Shown one piece after another: positions 48,666-61,867 of a stretch of 64,000 nt of DNA. The stretch's first letter is position 1. Every line of letters starts with the position of its first letter. Where the stretch lies: contig NC_081410.1 of assembly GCF_030272615.1 (NCBI RefSeq), forward strand, positions 122,596,640 to 122,660,639. The letters are read 5' to 3'. The translations under genes were made by a program, and so were the position numbers. The notes under the pieces were generated by a model, which worked only from the letters and a program-made list of their open reading frames with translations, ran no database searches and was not told the DNA's origin. The DNA comes from Cryptomeria japonica. Taxonomy: Eukaryota > Streptophyta > Pinopsida > Cupressales > Cupressaceae.

Positions 48666-51600
48666 TTAATCTGATGAAATTGTTGATGAAGATAGTGAAG
48701 GTATTTTTTCTAGAAACTGCAATACCTCCTTCATTGCTGGTCTCTTCTGTGGGGAAGGTGAACAACAATTGAATGCAATCCTTAGAGAGGTTGATATTTC
48801 TTCCTTCCCTTCCACCTCTGATCGAAGAGTTGGATCAATAATACGCAAAATCCGCTGCTTCTCATCAAGAAAACTTTGACCCCATGTTGCAAAATCTTTC
48901 TCAGAAGGTGGTTTCCCTGTGAGCATTTCCAGAAAAATAACCCCAAAAGAATAAACATCCCACTTCTGATTGGGTTTAAGAGTTTTCAATGCCTCGGGAG
49001 CTTGGTATGGAGATACAAAATTTCTTGATGTGCTTGGACTGCCCAGCATTTCAGGTGTTGTCTGCAAGCTATCTCTTGAGCCTGTTGACCGCTTGCTTCC
49101 TGAAAGTGCACCTTCAAAGTTTCTTAGATAAATAGCTGAGCTACTATATTTGACATTGGCCGTGTCTAATACCCTGTACAACCCGAAATCTGCAATGAAT
49201 GGTTCCATGTCAAACCCCAGAAGGATGTTGCTGGGCTTGAGATTTGCATGAACATGCTTCTTTTCATGCAAGTAAGCCAGGCCTCTAGCCACTCCCTTAG
49301 CAATTTTTATCCTTGCAGCCCATGGCAGATAAAAGGGAGAGGCTGATGATCTTCCTGCAAGAGTGAAGATACAGTTTTATTATTTAAAGAGGATTGAAGA
49401 AAGGATAGGCTACAGCAAACTCAGAAACAGAACAAGGTGATTATTGTCCTGCTACCATACCAAACTAGAAACCAAAACCCAAGACTACCGAATGTTGTAC
49501 TCTTCTACAAATCAAAGAAAACAAAAGCAATACTTGTCAGTAAAACAAAATGAGATTTATAATAGACTGCAAAGAATTCTGTATTCAGGGTGATCAATAT
49601 CATTCTGCTTAAAAATTGAAAGGAACTAGAAAACCCGAGACAGAGATTAGAACCTGAAGAAGACGATTCACACCTTTTCCAGATGGTAAAAACAATTTAC
49701 ATGATCATGTGCAGGTTTGTTCAATACAGATGTCCTACAACTGAATATTTAACTAGCCAAATGACAGTCAATTAGGATCTCCATTACATTTTTTCATATC
49801 AAAGATGATCTATTCATTTGCTGAATTTTTTTTTTAGGTTGCCTGGGGTCTAGATCTTCAACCAGATGATCCTATAGACATTGTTAAAGAGCTTCAAGTT
49901 TCTTTTCTTTTTTCTCGTCTCTTCCATTTTTCTTCCTTAGAATACCTACTATTGAATTTCAACAAGACATTCATAAGAAATTCAATCCAGAACGCGAATT
50001 ACTAACCCTACGACTCTGGTGATGGCTTAAATTTTCCTAACTTGATATTTTAAGAGCCTATGGACTCCTTGGATTAATGGGAAATGGAAACTCAACATCA
50101 TATCAGACATCCCAAAAGCTATCCATAAGTAACGTAAGATGCTACATGGACCAAATCTCCTATTAGCATAACTCAATAAACAAAAAGACACATAATAAAA
50201 AAAGCAGAAGAGTAGAGCACCCACCATAATAGGCATTTGCCAAGCTTCCATTTGGAATGTAGTCATAAATCAGCAGCTTCTCCTCTATGCCCCAGTAGTA
50301 GCCTCTGAGGCGAACAATGTTTGGATGTTTAATTCTACCAATTGCTTTAGCTTCTACTTCAAAATCCCTGAAACTTCCCAAACCACCCTCACCAAGCCTT
50401 CTCACTGCAAATGTCATGCCATCTTCTAGAACTGCCTTGTATAATATAGTGTATCCAGTGGCACCCAATATATAAGCAGAAGCGCGAAGTAGTTTATCAA
50501 GGTCCAAGTCTAGATCGCCATCTAGTGACACCAAATTTCCTTGCTGTTGATCTCCATTTTCCGAGCTACTCCCTTCCGAAGTCTCTTCAACCTTTCTAAG
50601 GCAGAGCCAACCAACTCTACCAGAGCTAGAAGAATAATCTCCATTATCATCCATTTGAACACTCCTGCAATTAGGTTCATCCTTTGCTTCCTTCTTCTGT
50701 TTTGTGCTCCAGTATCGATACATGACAACTGCACAAACAAGGCTTATTCCAGCAAGGTCGCCAAGCACAATAGCAATTATTGTGCCTTTGCTTAAGGTTT
50801 TGTGTTTTTCAAGGACAGGCATAGCTGCAACTGCAGACGGTGAGCTGATTTTTGGAGGATCAGAGCCACTAGAAGGAACAAAACATAATTTGGTAAGCGG
50901 CTGACCACAGAGACCAGGATTGCCAACAAAAGCACCAGATTTCTGACTCAAAAAAAACCCAACCCGTGGAATTTGTCCAGTCAAATTATTGTGTGAGAGG
51001 TCTATACTTGCATTTGTAGGAAGTTGCCCTAAAGTTAGAGGTATATTACCAGAAAGCCTATTTCCAGACAGGTTGAGACAATATTGGAGACTAGATAAGT
51101 AGCCAAGATCAGGTGGGATGGACTCATTAAGGAGATTTGAAGAGAAATCCAGGGCTTCAAGAGCTCCTAATGATCCAAGACCTGAAGGAACGGGTCCAGA
51201 TAAATAGTTGTTTTTCAGAGAGATGCCTTTCAGTTCTTTCAATTCTGTGATACTTTGAGGGATGATTCCTGTGAGAGCATTGCTTGACAGGTCAAGATAC
51301 TGTAACCCTTTCAGCTGCTTTACTTCAGAAGGCAGGGCACCAGATATTGCATTATTGGCGAGGACAAGCTTCGATATATCCGTTGCATTGAAGAGCTCAG
51401 CGGGAATTGTTCCATTGATCTCATTGCCAGAAAGGTCGAGGTGACGAAGGTTCTCAAGGCACCCAAGTTCTTGTGGTATCCAACCCACTAGCTGGCTCTG
51501 GGGTAGAACAACACTGATGACTCGGGACTCATTACTTCCAGGAATCTGCGTGCACGTCACACCATTCCAACCACAGGGTGTTGAGTCATCAATATTCCAG

Positions 51601-51779
51601 TCCCCTAGGGCAGAAAGGGGATCATTCGTGACAGAGTATTTGAATGCAAGCAGAACCAGCCCCTCTTGATTCACTCCAGAAACTGAACAGAATATGTAAT
51701 TTAGTACTAAACAAAGACACCACCATCCTAGGCCTGGTCTAAAGGGACAACCATTTGGCAAATGAGACATGCCAGTCAT
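48666..51779 (-). CDS. LRR receptor-like pseudokinase (two exons)
   Basis: Exon 1 is 51779-50225 and exon 2 is 49354-48666; together they encode 747 residues. The order is: signal peptide 1-35; LRR N-terminal cap with paired Cys (PCGWNGVTC, 68-76); about seven leucine-rich repeats, 86-275 (LRHLDLSGNEINGTIP); CGQPLTKLC after the repeats; membrane helix about 332-355; kinase-like domain about 430-735. The VAIK Lys is Arg (FAVR, R460). HRD is H554-A-N556, so the catalytic base is lost, while DFG (574-576) and APE remain. This is a plasma-membrane pseudokinase receptor that would signal by scaffolding. LLRASAYILGATG and NGSLANA link it to the Arabidopsis group of At4g34220 and At2g15300. All reading frames are intact. 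Ligand and process are unknown. Confidence 0.93.
49355..50224 (-). other. Intron of the pseudokinase gene
   Basis: The donor is TATTATG|GTGGGTGC and the acceptor TTCACTCTTGCAG|GAAGATC. Splicing joins phase 1 and gives YYGRSSASPFYLPWAARIKIAKG, which runs smoothly through the kinase N-lobe to C-lobe boundary. The intron is 870 bases and AT-rich, with no nested element recognised. Confidence 0.9.
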
Positions 51780-53457
51780 TGCAACGGCAATTTATCTACT
51801 ATCTCAACAAATGTAGCAGATTGAGTCTCCCATATTATATATATTTCCTGGCATAAGGCCAAGATTTCTTAACTGGACAGAGGACTGGAAGATTTCAAAG
51901 CTGTGAAAGGACTAATATGGCAGAGACAGAACATCATGAACATTAATTACTAGAATCAAAATACCCACTTACTGAATGTGGTAGTATCCCGCAGTTCTTG
52001 GCAACCAAGTATCCCAAGCTGCAAGTAAACTTGTGTCCATGTTCAATTGGGTTCTGTACAAAATCAGGAATCAAGTATTTGCTGCCAAGAAACTAGCCTC
52101 AACAAGGAATTTTAACAAAAAAGTTACAGCAGAGGTCTAAAGATTGGTACTGCACCATGGCAGACAGACCAACAAACTCCACCGGACTCCAGCATTGTTG
52201 GAATCTAGAATTTAGAATCAATGCCAACAACATGAAAACAAAAAAAACTACGTTAATTATGTTCCAGTGCAGGACCTGATTTTTTGGCAAAATTTATGCT
52301 AATAAAGGGACTGGCAATGGAAGACAAAAACACATGAAAGATCCGAAAGCACTGAATACCCACTTTAGGTAGAATTCTAAAAACAACACATACATGAATC
52401 AAACAAGAAAACTTCCATTCCACTGCATTGTTTCCATGATATATCCATGTGAACTTTCTCTCTTACCAATGCACACAACATGTTGAAACTTCCCAACACT
52501 ATAAAATGAGCAGAGGACATGGGTGAATTATTAGAATAAAGAGAATTTCTTGAAAGACTTTGTTATCCCTCCAAGTTGACCAGAAATATGATGCTGCATG
52601 GACTCCTGTACTGAGGTCAGCTGTATGATTTTGTAACATGAAAATATAAAGCCTAGCTTTAAGGATTAGCTCACCTAATGCCAATGATAATTGAAGCGGT
52701 TGTAAATTGTTGGGTATGTGAGATTTTATGAAAGGGATCAATGTCGGGAAAACATTCAATGCAGAAAAAGGTCGGCAATCCGTGGATAAATAGTCTTTTT
52801 TATCTTAGAGGACTGTTATTTTTGACACAGAGCATGGGTTGTCTGTCACTCTGACCCCACTGCCCAGCCCAATATTTACTGCACTTACCTCAGAGCTTAA
52901 GAATCTATTATTGCACCTAATTTTTTATTTTTCCCGCTTATTATCAAAGGGTATATATATGGATAATTATTACTTCTAAAATAAGATATGCTTTGAGTGG
53001 CATAAGCAATTAGGAAAGCTAGGGGAAGCCACACATTCTAAATGGTACATCAGATTTCGATGATACTTTTTTTGTGTCTTTATATGTAATTTAACTGTTT
53101 ATAGGTGTTGTTGTGGCTTCTGGGTAGTAACTACTTATGGCTATTGTTCTGGCTTCTGAGTAGTAACGATGCACATTGTGGGATATGTTATGTGCGTAAG
53201 GGCCAAAAAGTACACATTTCAAACTATCACCCTATACCTACTTAAAGAATGTCTTAATAACCATGCATTTAAAATAGCCAATACTTACGCACAAATGGCC
53301 TTTGTAGTCATGCACTATGGGTACCAATAAACACAAATGGATCAATTATGGTCCAAAAATGCTAACTATTAAGGTTAAAGTGGGCGACTATTGGTACATG
53401 TCACAGTTATTAATAGACTTTTAGTTATCATTTTTTGGGTTTATTTAAAATTAATAA
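51780..53457. other. Upstream region of the kinase gene
   Basis: ATATTATATATATTT at about 51832-51846 is a possible TATA element on the minus strand, only some 55-65 bases before the start codon, so the 5' leader would be short if it is used. An intron in a longer 5' leader cannot be excluded. A near-duplicate GGCTTCTGRGTAGTAAC occurs at 53118 and 53152. No other gene or element is recognised. Confidence 0.4.
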
Positions 53458-53649
53458 TTAGGGGGTAGGGTGCACAAGGAGTGAACAATTGGTGCTCTTC
53501 CCATAATTAATTTTATTTATTAAGAGAATATGAATAATAAAATAGTAGAATTATATAGAAGGATAAAGATGTGTTTTTTTTTTAAATTCATATAAAAATA
53601 TTTTTAATCTATTAATGAAAAGGAGATATCATATATATACAAACAATTA

Positions 53650-54108
53650 GGGGAAGAGCACCAGTAGTTGAGCATGTACTAATTGTTGTGAGGGTTGTTG
53701 ATACTTTTTGCTCTAATAATAATACAAATAAAAACTATTGTTTGAAACATAAGATATCAATTTTTGTGTGTTTATGCACCAATAGTTGTAACTTTAAAGT
53801 TGTTATTGTTAGGAAATGTACCAATAGTTAAGAAAAGTAACCAATCATGTGATGTCACATCAGCTGCACAAGTATTGGGTCCTCTTTTGCACACTTATTG
53901 GTCTCTCTTTTTTTGGGGTTGTTTTGGACACCTTGGCAAAAAGCATGTTAATGTGGCACCATACTTGATGATGTGGCCCTGAAACCTTAGTTATAAGCAG
54001 GGGACATGTCAAGTAAGCTAATGTAAAAAAATGGGAGTGATTTGAAATTTCCATGTAAGATTTTGAGAAGCGTGAAGTTAGGGTGCCAGACTACTGGGTC
54101 CTCTCCCC
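53650..54108. mobile_element. MITE-like element with imperfect terminal inverted repeats
   Basis: The start GGGGAAGAGCACCAGTAGT and the reverse complement of the end, GGGGAGAGGACCCAGTAGT, match over most of 19 bases. TA stands on both sides (53648-53649, 54109-54110). The interior of 459 bases has no transposase. A related inverted motif, GGTGCTCTTCCC, lies just outside at 53491-53502. TA duplication suggests a mariner/Stowaway-like or other short DNA element, but TA is a weak signature in this DNA. Confidence 0.5.
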
Positions 54109-54112
54109 TATA

Positions 54113-54304
54113 TATTAACAAGAAGACCATTTCTCTTCTAGTGTCACCTCTATTAATATAAAAATATTCAATTATATGTTAATAAGAAGACCATTTCCTT
54201 CCAACATCAGTTCTATTAACATAAAAATTATTCAATTATATATTAACAAGAAGACCATTTCCCTTCTAACATCACCTCTATTAACATAAAAATTATATAA
54301 TATA
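54113..54304. repeat. Three-unit 64-bp tandem repeat
   Basis: Units start at 54113, 54177 and 54241. Each reads TRTTAAYAAGAAGACCATTT, then a variable part, then CTATTAAYATAAAAATTATTC. The array starts three bases after the right TA of the MITE-like element. Confidence 0.88.
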
Positions 54305-56799
54305 TATTATCTTAAATAAAAATTAATTAATTAATATAAAAATATTTTTTGAATATAAATATAAGAAATAATAATAAAATGCCATAGATCCATATCGATA
54401 TTCTTGATTTGTCATACATCCATATTGATATTCTTGATTTATAAGGATGTTTGTTAAATTTCATGTGTCCATTCAAGAAAGTAAGCTCTAAACAAATTAT
54501 AGTTTAAATGTTCAAATCATTATTAAAAATTCTCAATTGTGCTCTATAAACATTGAGGTGATGGCATAGAAGTGATGGGTGTTCCAAAAGTAAGATGTTA
54601 CTTTCAAGAGTCATGGAGGAATCACTAAGATCATTATAGGTTAAAGGATGAATATAAGGGTTTTTAATCATTATTTTAAATTAATTTTAATACAATTGTT
54701 TGATTGTGTGAAAGTAGTTTTTTAAATGTTTTATTTTAAATTCATAAAATTATTTAGTTATTTTATACATTTCTTTAAATAAGAGGTAAGGATTAAGGCG
54801 TGTATATTTTGTTATAGTTGATTAGGGCATGTTCCTAGCCTCATCTCTTATAATGTTGGGATCTTACACTCAATATTATTTGATCTCTAGTGACTTTATT
54901 CAAAACCAATCAACTTCACTAATTGAACAAGCCTAGATTTATTTTCAAGGGGATTTCATCCTCTCGTTTTTATGAACTTATGTACTTTTACACCATCTTA
55001 AGTTGTTGCCTAAACAAAATTGCAATAATAATAACAATTTCTGCAAATATAGAAGATCAAAGTGAATTATTCTCAATATATATATTTCTAAAATATCATT
55101 TTAATAAGTTAAGTTCAAATTTGCATGTTAGATTTGCTTTCATAGACACATAATTAAATTATGTGAACATGAAGATTAGATCCACAAATATAACCTTAAA
55201 TCTAGCAGTTGATATAAAATTCCACTATTTTAATATCATTATCTAAAATATCCAATCTTGCTGACATAATGACAAATTGATTTGTAACATTTATGATAAC
55301 TTCATTCCTATTAAATATATTTTCTATCATATATTCCCTACATTAATTACATGATTTATCACACCATTAATAATAAATCTAAACTTTAGAAACATCGAAA
55401 TGATATAAATTTAATTTTTACAAATTATCAGATGTCTATAAAACCTAAGTCTTTGAATCAAACTCCTGTAAACAAACCTATGGGTAATTAACAAAGGAAT
55501 GGAATGATAGATTCATACTTATAATTGTACCCTAATTTATAAGCACCAAAAATAGCAACAATCTTATCCAAGTAAGTAATTAAAACTATTTCCCCTAAAA
55601 TCACTAACTTTTTATATATAAAAATAACTATTTATTGAAAACGAGAAAAGGAGAGTTTTTAACTAAGTTTGAGGAAGTAAGAGAAGACATTATTAATTAT
55701 TAATTAAAAAGGTTGAAAAAAAAAGGAGTTGTTAACAAAGTTTGAGGAAAGTAAGGGGCGTGCCCCCAACCAATAGTCAACGATTGTTGTTCACCTAGAA
55801 TACAATAATATTAGCTCGCATGGGACACAAAAATAATTAATAAATAATTAATAACAATTTCATTCCTTAGAGTAGGTGGACGTAGATAGATGAGCACTTT
55901 AATTTAATGCTACTATGACTTTGCATGATAGATTTTTGGGATGCAAATGAAAGATGGGGACGGTGGAATGTCTATAAAATGTGGTCTATAAACTAAGTGG
56001 GAAGTTGGTACCCACTCTTGCACAAATTTGGTTGACTCTAGTGGTATCATGTGGAAGGTGCGAAAGGTTTTCATGAAAGGGAAAAGTCATTCATTAAGGT
56101 TCAAATTTTCAAAAGTACGTTTAGGTCTAGTCGATTTTTAGCTGATTCGACTTTTAGATAGTTTGGCTTCTGGATGATTCTAATTGGATCCCCTTATTTG
56201 TGCCTGTTTAGTTGAAGACGATTTCTAGTTTAGGTGTATGGTTACTCAAATTATTGTAATTTGTTATGTAAAGACAGAGATGTCAACATCTATGTGATCC
56301 AGCTTGTTTCCATAAAAATAATCCCTTTATAGAAAACTTTTAGCGTAACTGAAATAATTATTAAAATTAAAATATTTGAAATAAAGCGTATTAGCCTTGA
56401 CATGTTTGTACAGAATTTATTGTTTTCACTTTTATCTACTATTAGATGATATTTATTTTATTTTGATTGCAGAACTACCTTTCAATGGTCATGTAATAAA
56501 TTATTAAAAGCACACCCAACTTTTCAAAGTGTTAGACAAAAACAAATTATTCCCTTCAGCATTTATTTTATTTTCTATATAAATATCATATTTAATATCT
56601 ATTTAAACTACTCAATATATTCATTAAGACTTAAATAGGTATGTAGATAAAGAAGAAAAGGGAGATGCTTTCTTTTAACATTTATTCAAGAATTATTTTT
56701 ATTTTAAGTTCAAGTTATATAGTTTAGCTTTTAGTTTTAAATAGTAATAAAATAAAAAATACAATCATATGGGTTCATTTAAGGAGATTCACATATTTA
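54305..56799. other. AT-rich DNA without recognised features
   Basis: No domain or paired ends are seen. A short repeated block, AAGTTTGAGGAA...GTAAG, occurs near 55665 and 55740, about 80 bases apart. Confidence 0.55.
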
Positions 56800-57010
56800 G
56801 AACTTTGTTCTATGCTTACTATTTTAATGAATGATGTCACTCTCTTGAAGTGTGTGGGACAAGGTATATTGATGTGGAGGATGGTACATTTCAAGATGTT
56901 CTTTGTGTGTTCCCATTGTCAACTAATCTTCTATCAATTCATCAAATTACTCTCTTAGGTTAAAGAAAGCAAGTTGAGTTTACTATTGTTTTAGCAGTTA
57001 TTAGTGGGCT
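56800..57010 (+). pseudogene. Ty1-copia protease / pre-integrase fragment
   Basis: One frame reads VEDGTFQDVLCVPSLSTNLLSI (about 56870-56938). This is the conserved copia segment between protease and integrase, where the VLYVPSLSTNLLSV consensus is usual. It is followed after a stop by RKQVEFTI. About 200 bases are recognisable. No neighbouring integrase was found on the same strand, so it is an isolated fragment. Confidence 0.75.
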
Positions 57011-57829
57011 CCATAGTACTTCTACAATTGTAGTACGAAGTATAAATTTGTATTAGCTTTATCTTTTTTCTCCCTTCATTCATGATCCTCCTTTAACATT
57101 TTTGCTTATGTATATCATGGAGGTGAGTGTAATGAATAAAAATGCTTTGTAGCAAAAATGTGATTATTTGCAAACAAATTCTTACAACATCACAAATAAA
57201 ATAGAACCTGTGTGTTCACATATAGAAACAAAAGATTCCTAGGACATAAATAACAAATGTATTTAAACTAAAATTGTCACTTGCTAAATTAAGCTACCAA
57301 TCCTTAAAAGAACAAACAAAGCTTGAATTTATAAGAAGCATACCAAGATAAAATGTGGATGATACTAGAAATTAAATTATATATGTAAAGGAACATAGAA
57401 GCTCTCTATACAGAATGCCAATACGTAGTGTGAACATCCGACAAAGTATCATCATCATTCACCAATCATCCCAAAAATTAAAAAAATAATGTTAAAATTA
57501 AATGCAACAAATGAAATAACTAATGCTATAAAATGAAAACAAGCAATTGTAATTAGTCTATTTTATAATAATAAAAATATTTTATAATTTTCAAAGCTAG
57601 TAAAAATTAGTAACACAATACGAGACCACATAATTTGTCAATAATGGAAACATCAAGCATTTTAAGAAGTGTGAATATTTAAAATACAAAATGCACTATG
57701 TTTTATAGAGGTGGATCATATAGATTCATATTAGATATACAATACACGTGAAAAATCATAGCACATATGACTTGTGTTCATGATTGAATGACATAAGATA
57801 AACAATAACAATTATTCAGGAATAGATCA

Positions 57830-58960
57830 TTATATAACTATCACTAAAATTATCTATAAATGAAAATGAAAGATATAACAATAATAGGTTCTTTGAGGGG
57901 CTTATCATCCATTCTGGAGAGGTCATAAGCTCTAACATCATAAATTGAAGTGGCCATGTAAGGACCCAACCAATTAGGGTTGAATTTGTCTTTAGTATCA
58001 TGGGGTGCATTTATATTTTATTGTTTCTCACGAAGCACTTGATCACCGAATTTGAAAGAACAAGAAATAAAGTTTGATTGTATTGACAAGATAAAGATTT
58101 TGGTAATCTTGAAGTTGTTCAAGAGCATTCAGACAATTCTAATCAAGTATTCAAGTTGATGAAGATGTTGTTCATGATAACTATTGTCATTAATAAGTCA
58201 TTAAGGGAAATTCAGAGGAAGGAATTCCCAACTACAAAGGTATGATAACGTCTACATCATACACGAGATTGCACATAGTAGTATCATTTCCTATATGAAT
58301 ACTCATCCTATATGCCCATAATGGATATGTCAATTGGGTATGCCAATCCTTATTGTGTTCGTTGATAGTATATCTATTCCATTATGTTTTTAAAATTCTC
58401 ATCTAGACCATTAGACAAAGGATAATAAGGAGTAGATAAGTGATGTTGAATATGACATTTCTACAAAAAATGCTTCACCTCTTTGTTATTAAATGATGTA
58501 CCATTATTAAAAAACAAAATCATAGTGAAATAAAAAAGGACAAATTATATTGTCTAGAAGAAATCTACAAATGAAGTAGAATAGCTTTGACACACTTCAT
58601 AAAATAATTGATAGTCGTAATAATGAATCTATGTCCTTTAGAAGAAGGTGGAGAGATTTTACCAATGATGTCCAACACCCATATGGAAAATAGACAAGGA
58701 AAGGCTTGGATATGAAGTTCCTTTGCTAGAGATTGAACTAGGTTGCTTTGCCATTGGCATTGAGGGTATTTCTTGAAGAACGAAAAATGAATCTTAAACC
58801 ATTATTTGCTTGTAATATCCCACAAGTAAAAAGTTTTAAACTAAGGATCTACCACCAAAATACCCACCTCCAAAGCTTGCTGGGATTATTAAAGGGCAAA
58901 GGGTATTTTTTACTTAGTTAAGCAATGAAGTACAAGGCCATTATAAAAGCTTTGATAAGT
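57830..58960 (-). pseudogene. Tat-lineage gypsy integrase remnant
   Basis: Read on the minus strand, the catalytic core begins WVLDIIGKISPPSSKGHRFI (about 58663-58605), followed by a degraded DNG region. STPYYPLSNGLDENF (about 58455-58410) stands where YYPQSNGQAEAFN is usual. The C-terminal part is FKFGDQVLREK (about 58065-58035) and DKFNPNWLGPYMATSIYDVRAYDLSRM (about 57992-57910), ending KPLKEPI. The same arrangement occurs in the intact-ended Tat element at 19380-20447. Stops and shifts are frequent. Confidence 0.82.
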
Positions 58961-58999
58961 AATATTAGAAAGTCTGATATAATGTGCTACCAAATTTTG

Positions 59000-60230
59000 A
59001 ATGTGAGTGTTTTTACAAGCATTTTAGCAAATTTTCCATCGTTTAAATAATTATAAATATGTAATACCATTTTCAAGAGTCTACATTAGCACAAAGGAGA
59101 CTAGTTAAAGTTGAACTATTGACAATAGCAAGCAAAAATAGGAATTCAATCACAAAGTGAAAGTCATTTGCTACATCATCAAAGGGTGCAAGGGAATTTT
59201 CACTTTCTATTACATCTACATGATGATTTTCGTTATGGGGATAGTGTCAATGGTGGATGGAAAGAAGTTATTTAGCAAAGATAAGTATAAATCATTATAG
59301 TGGGAGAGTTTATATTGTTTATCTAGGTAGGAGCCTAAAATTTGGTTTACTATTAGTTGAGAGTCGTCATGTATTTGAATGTGTTTTATGTTTAATGTAA
59401 AAGCAACACATGTACACTAGTAATAATGACTTTACTCAACTATATTGTTTATACATGGGAAGTGTAAACAAAAGCATTGATAAATTGACATATCAGACAG
59501 TGGGATTACAATTACACCCAATCTAAAGCTAGTTTGATGTCTTGATCCATCAAAATACATTTTCCATGGATAATCATTATGCACAGAGAGAATGTGCTCA
59601 TCACAAATGAAATTTGAACTAGGAAATGAATATGGTGAAGGGGCATCAGCTAGCTAGTTAGTGACATCTTACCCTTTTATTACTATTTAAGAGATAAAAT
59701 TAAGGTCAAAATGATATAGTAATATAACCCATAGGCAATATTCTTGAACTTGATCAATTTTAGAGAATAATTGTTTAAGAGGGTCAAACCTAATAATGAA
59801 ATAAGTTTCAATGTGAAGAAGGTAATGACACAGCTTATGATTTGTGAAGATCAATTTTAACTCAAATACATGTTAGTAACATATCTCATAGCCAATCTTC
59901 TCAAAATATTAGTTTTAGAGAATAAATGTATAAGAGGCCAAAATTAACAATGAAATGAGTTTCAACATGACAAAGGTAATTTCATAGCTTTTTTATTGTG
60001 AAGATGAGAGAAAGACACCATTTCTCCAATATACAATACCTTCTTTCATAGTTAAGTAGGCTATAAATGATGTAATATTTGACTCTTTCCTTATTGCCAT
60101 CATCATGTTAAGACCATAAGGCTAGTAAGGCACACAATGAGGTTGAGTTATAATAGAGTAAAGGTTGTCCTTATAAGTCTAGCATCAAAATGAGAGGATT
60201 AGCCAAATAAATCTTAATTCAATTAAAATA
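59000..60230 (-). pseudogene. Tat-lineage RNase H region including archaeal-type RNase H
   Basis: The clearest part, on the minus strand, is WKMYFDGSRHQTSF (about 59575-59535), then CFCLHFPCINNIVE, the archaeal-type RNase H block that also appears at 18770-18870. Its FDGS keeps the first catalytic Asp, unlike the copy at 18770. Just before it, LADAPSP marks the end of the first RNase H. The conventional RNase H (about 59660-60230) is recognised mainly by position and a few short words. Confidence 0.65.
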
Positions 60231-60239
60231 TTTTTGACA

Positions 60240-61205
60240 AAATCCTCATCCCAATGAAATCATGCATACTTTTTAAGAATATGTGTAAAGGGGAGGGTAC
60301 AATCAACTAATTGAGAAATGAATCTTTTTATAGCTTGGATCTTCACTTGTAGTCTACAAAGCTGAGAAATGTTTTTTGGTGGAGGCATGTTTATGGTAGA
60401 ATCTATCTTACGAGTATCAAATTTAATTGTATGGTGAGAGATTATAAATCCCAAAAGTTTACTATTATCAACATAAAAAATACACATAAGAGGATTTGGT
60501 CTCATTTTGTAGAGTTGGTGTCACTCAAAGATAATATGGAGACTATTAATGTGATCTTGGTGAGTTATAGACTTAGCAAAGATATCATGGACATAATATT
60601 AAAGAATTTGATGAATAAAGTCTTGAAAGATAAAGAGTCATGGTCTATTGGTAAGTTGCACCAACATTCTTTAACCCAAAAAAATGTGACTACATAACAA
60701 AACATACTCAAAGGGGTAGTGAAGGTTGTCTTAAATTGATCTTTTGAGTTAGTAAGGATTTGATTATAACCTAAGAATCCATCCATAGAAGAGAGTAATA
60801 TATGGCCCATTATCGAGTCTACGATTATATAAATATTAGGGAGAAGAAAATAATCTTTAAGAGAAGATTTGTTTAAGTCACAAGAATTGATGCAAACATG
60901 AATGCAAACATTGAGTTTTGTAACAATTGTATTTGATTTTCAAGGTGAATAGTCAATAATATGGATAAAGCTAGATTTTAAAAGATTTTCAATTTCAATT
61001 TTAATAATTAAAGTGATCTTAGGATGCATATTTCTATTTGTTTCTTAACCGATCGAGCATTAGGATATAGCACAATGTTATGTACCATATTAGAATGCAC
61101 TATGTTCGATCTATCATAAATAGTGTGAGATTGATCTTGGATAGTGTGAAATTGATGCTTAACTTTCAAAATTTTCAAATTCAAAATTTTGATAGCTCTC
61201 ACCAT
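60240..61205 (-). pseudogene. Tat-lineage gypsy reverse transcriptase remnant
   Basis: From high to low coordinates: an HSNMVHNIVLYPNARSVKKQ segment (61103-61045) corresponds to the Tat RT entry. A fragment like DLNKSSLKDYFLLPNI lies near 60875-60830. Then come MDGFLGYNQILTNSKDQFKTTFTTP (60785-60710) and FGLKNVGATYQ in a shifted frame (about 60685-60655). The C-end is MRPNPLMCIFYVDNSKLLGFIISH (60505-60435) with MPPPKNISQL and FTHILKK. The YVDD site is not intact. With the two entries downstream this forms one decayed Tat pol of about 3.4 kb. Confidence 0.86.
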
Positions 61206-61867
61206 TTTGTTTCCACCATGAGTTGACTTGGTACACGTTTCATGTCATTTATTGCTATGTACTAGTATTTTAAGTATCAATGTGTATTTATTCATTGAAA
61301 ACACTACACATTACAAGGTGCATTATTTTAGGAATCTTTTGATGAGGAGAATTAAAACAAACCTAAATCTTGCATCAATATCTCTCTTAGAATGCTTCCT
61401 TGATCAAAGAGTACTATCTTTGATCACTTTTATAACCATAAAATTGGTTTAATTAGTCATAGGATTGAATTTATCAAAAGAGAAATGATGACAATTCTGA
61501 GATATTTTGCAAATAAAGAGGATCTAGATTTTTAGTATTGAAACTAGTGAATATCAACGTGATATTATAATCATTGATATCATCTTTCATAGAACCACAT
61601 ATGTACCCTAATCACTTACATTTAATTTCTTAAAATGATATTAGTTTACTCATTTTTATCATCCCCAATTGTTATTCACTTTAATTTAAATTGATTTATA
61701 CCAAATTAATTACATTCAATTAATCAACCTAAATTAGTTAAGGAAAAAAAATGTTTTACACTTATCTATAAATAACTAAAATATTAAAATATGTCTAATT
61801 TTTTTCAAAGATACGGATCTTTAAAATTATTTTTGAATTACTCTTTTTTATTTCGAGTAAATGATTT

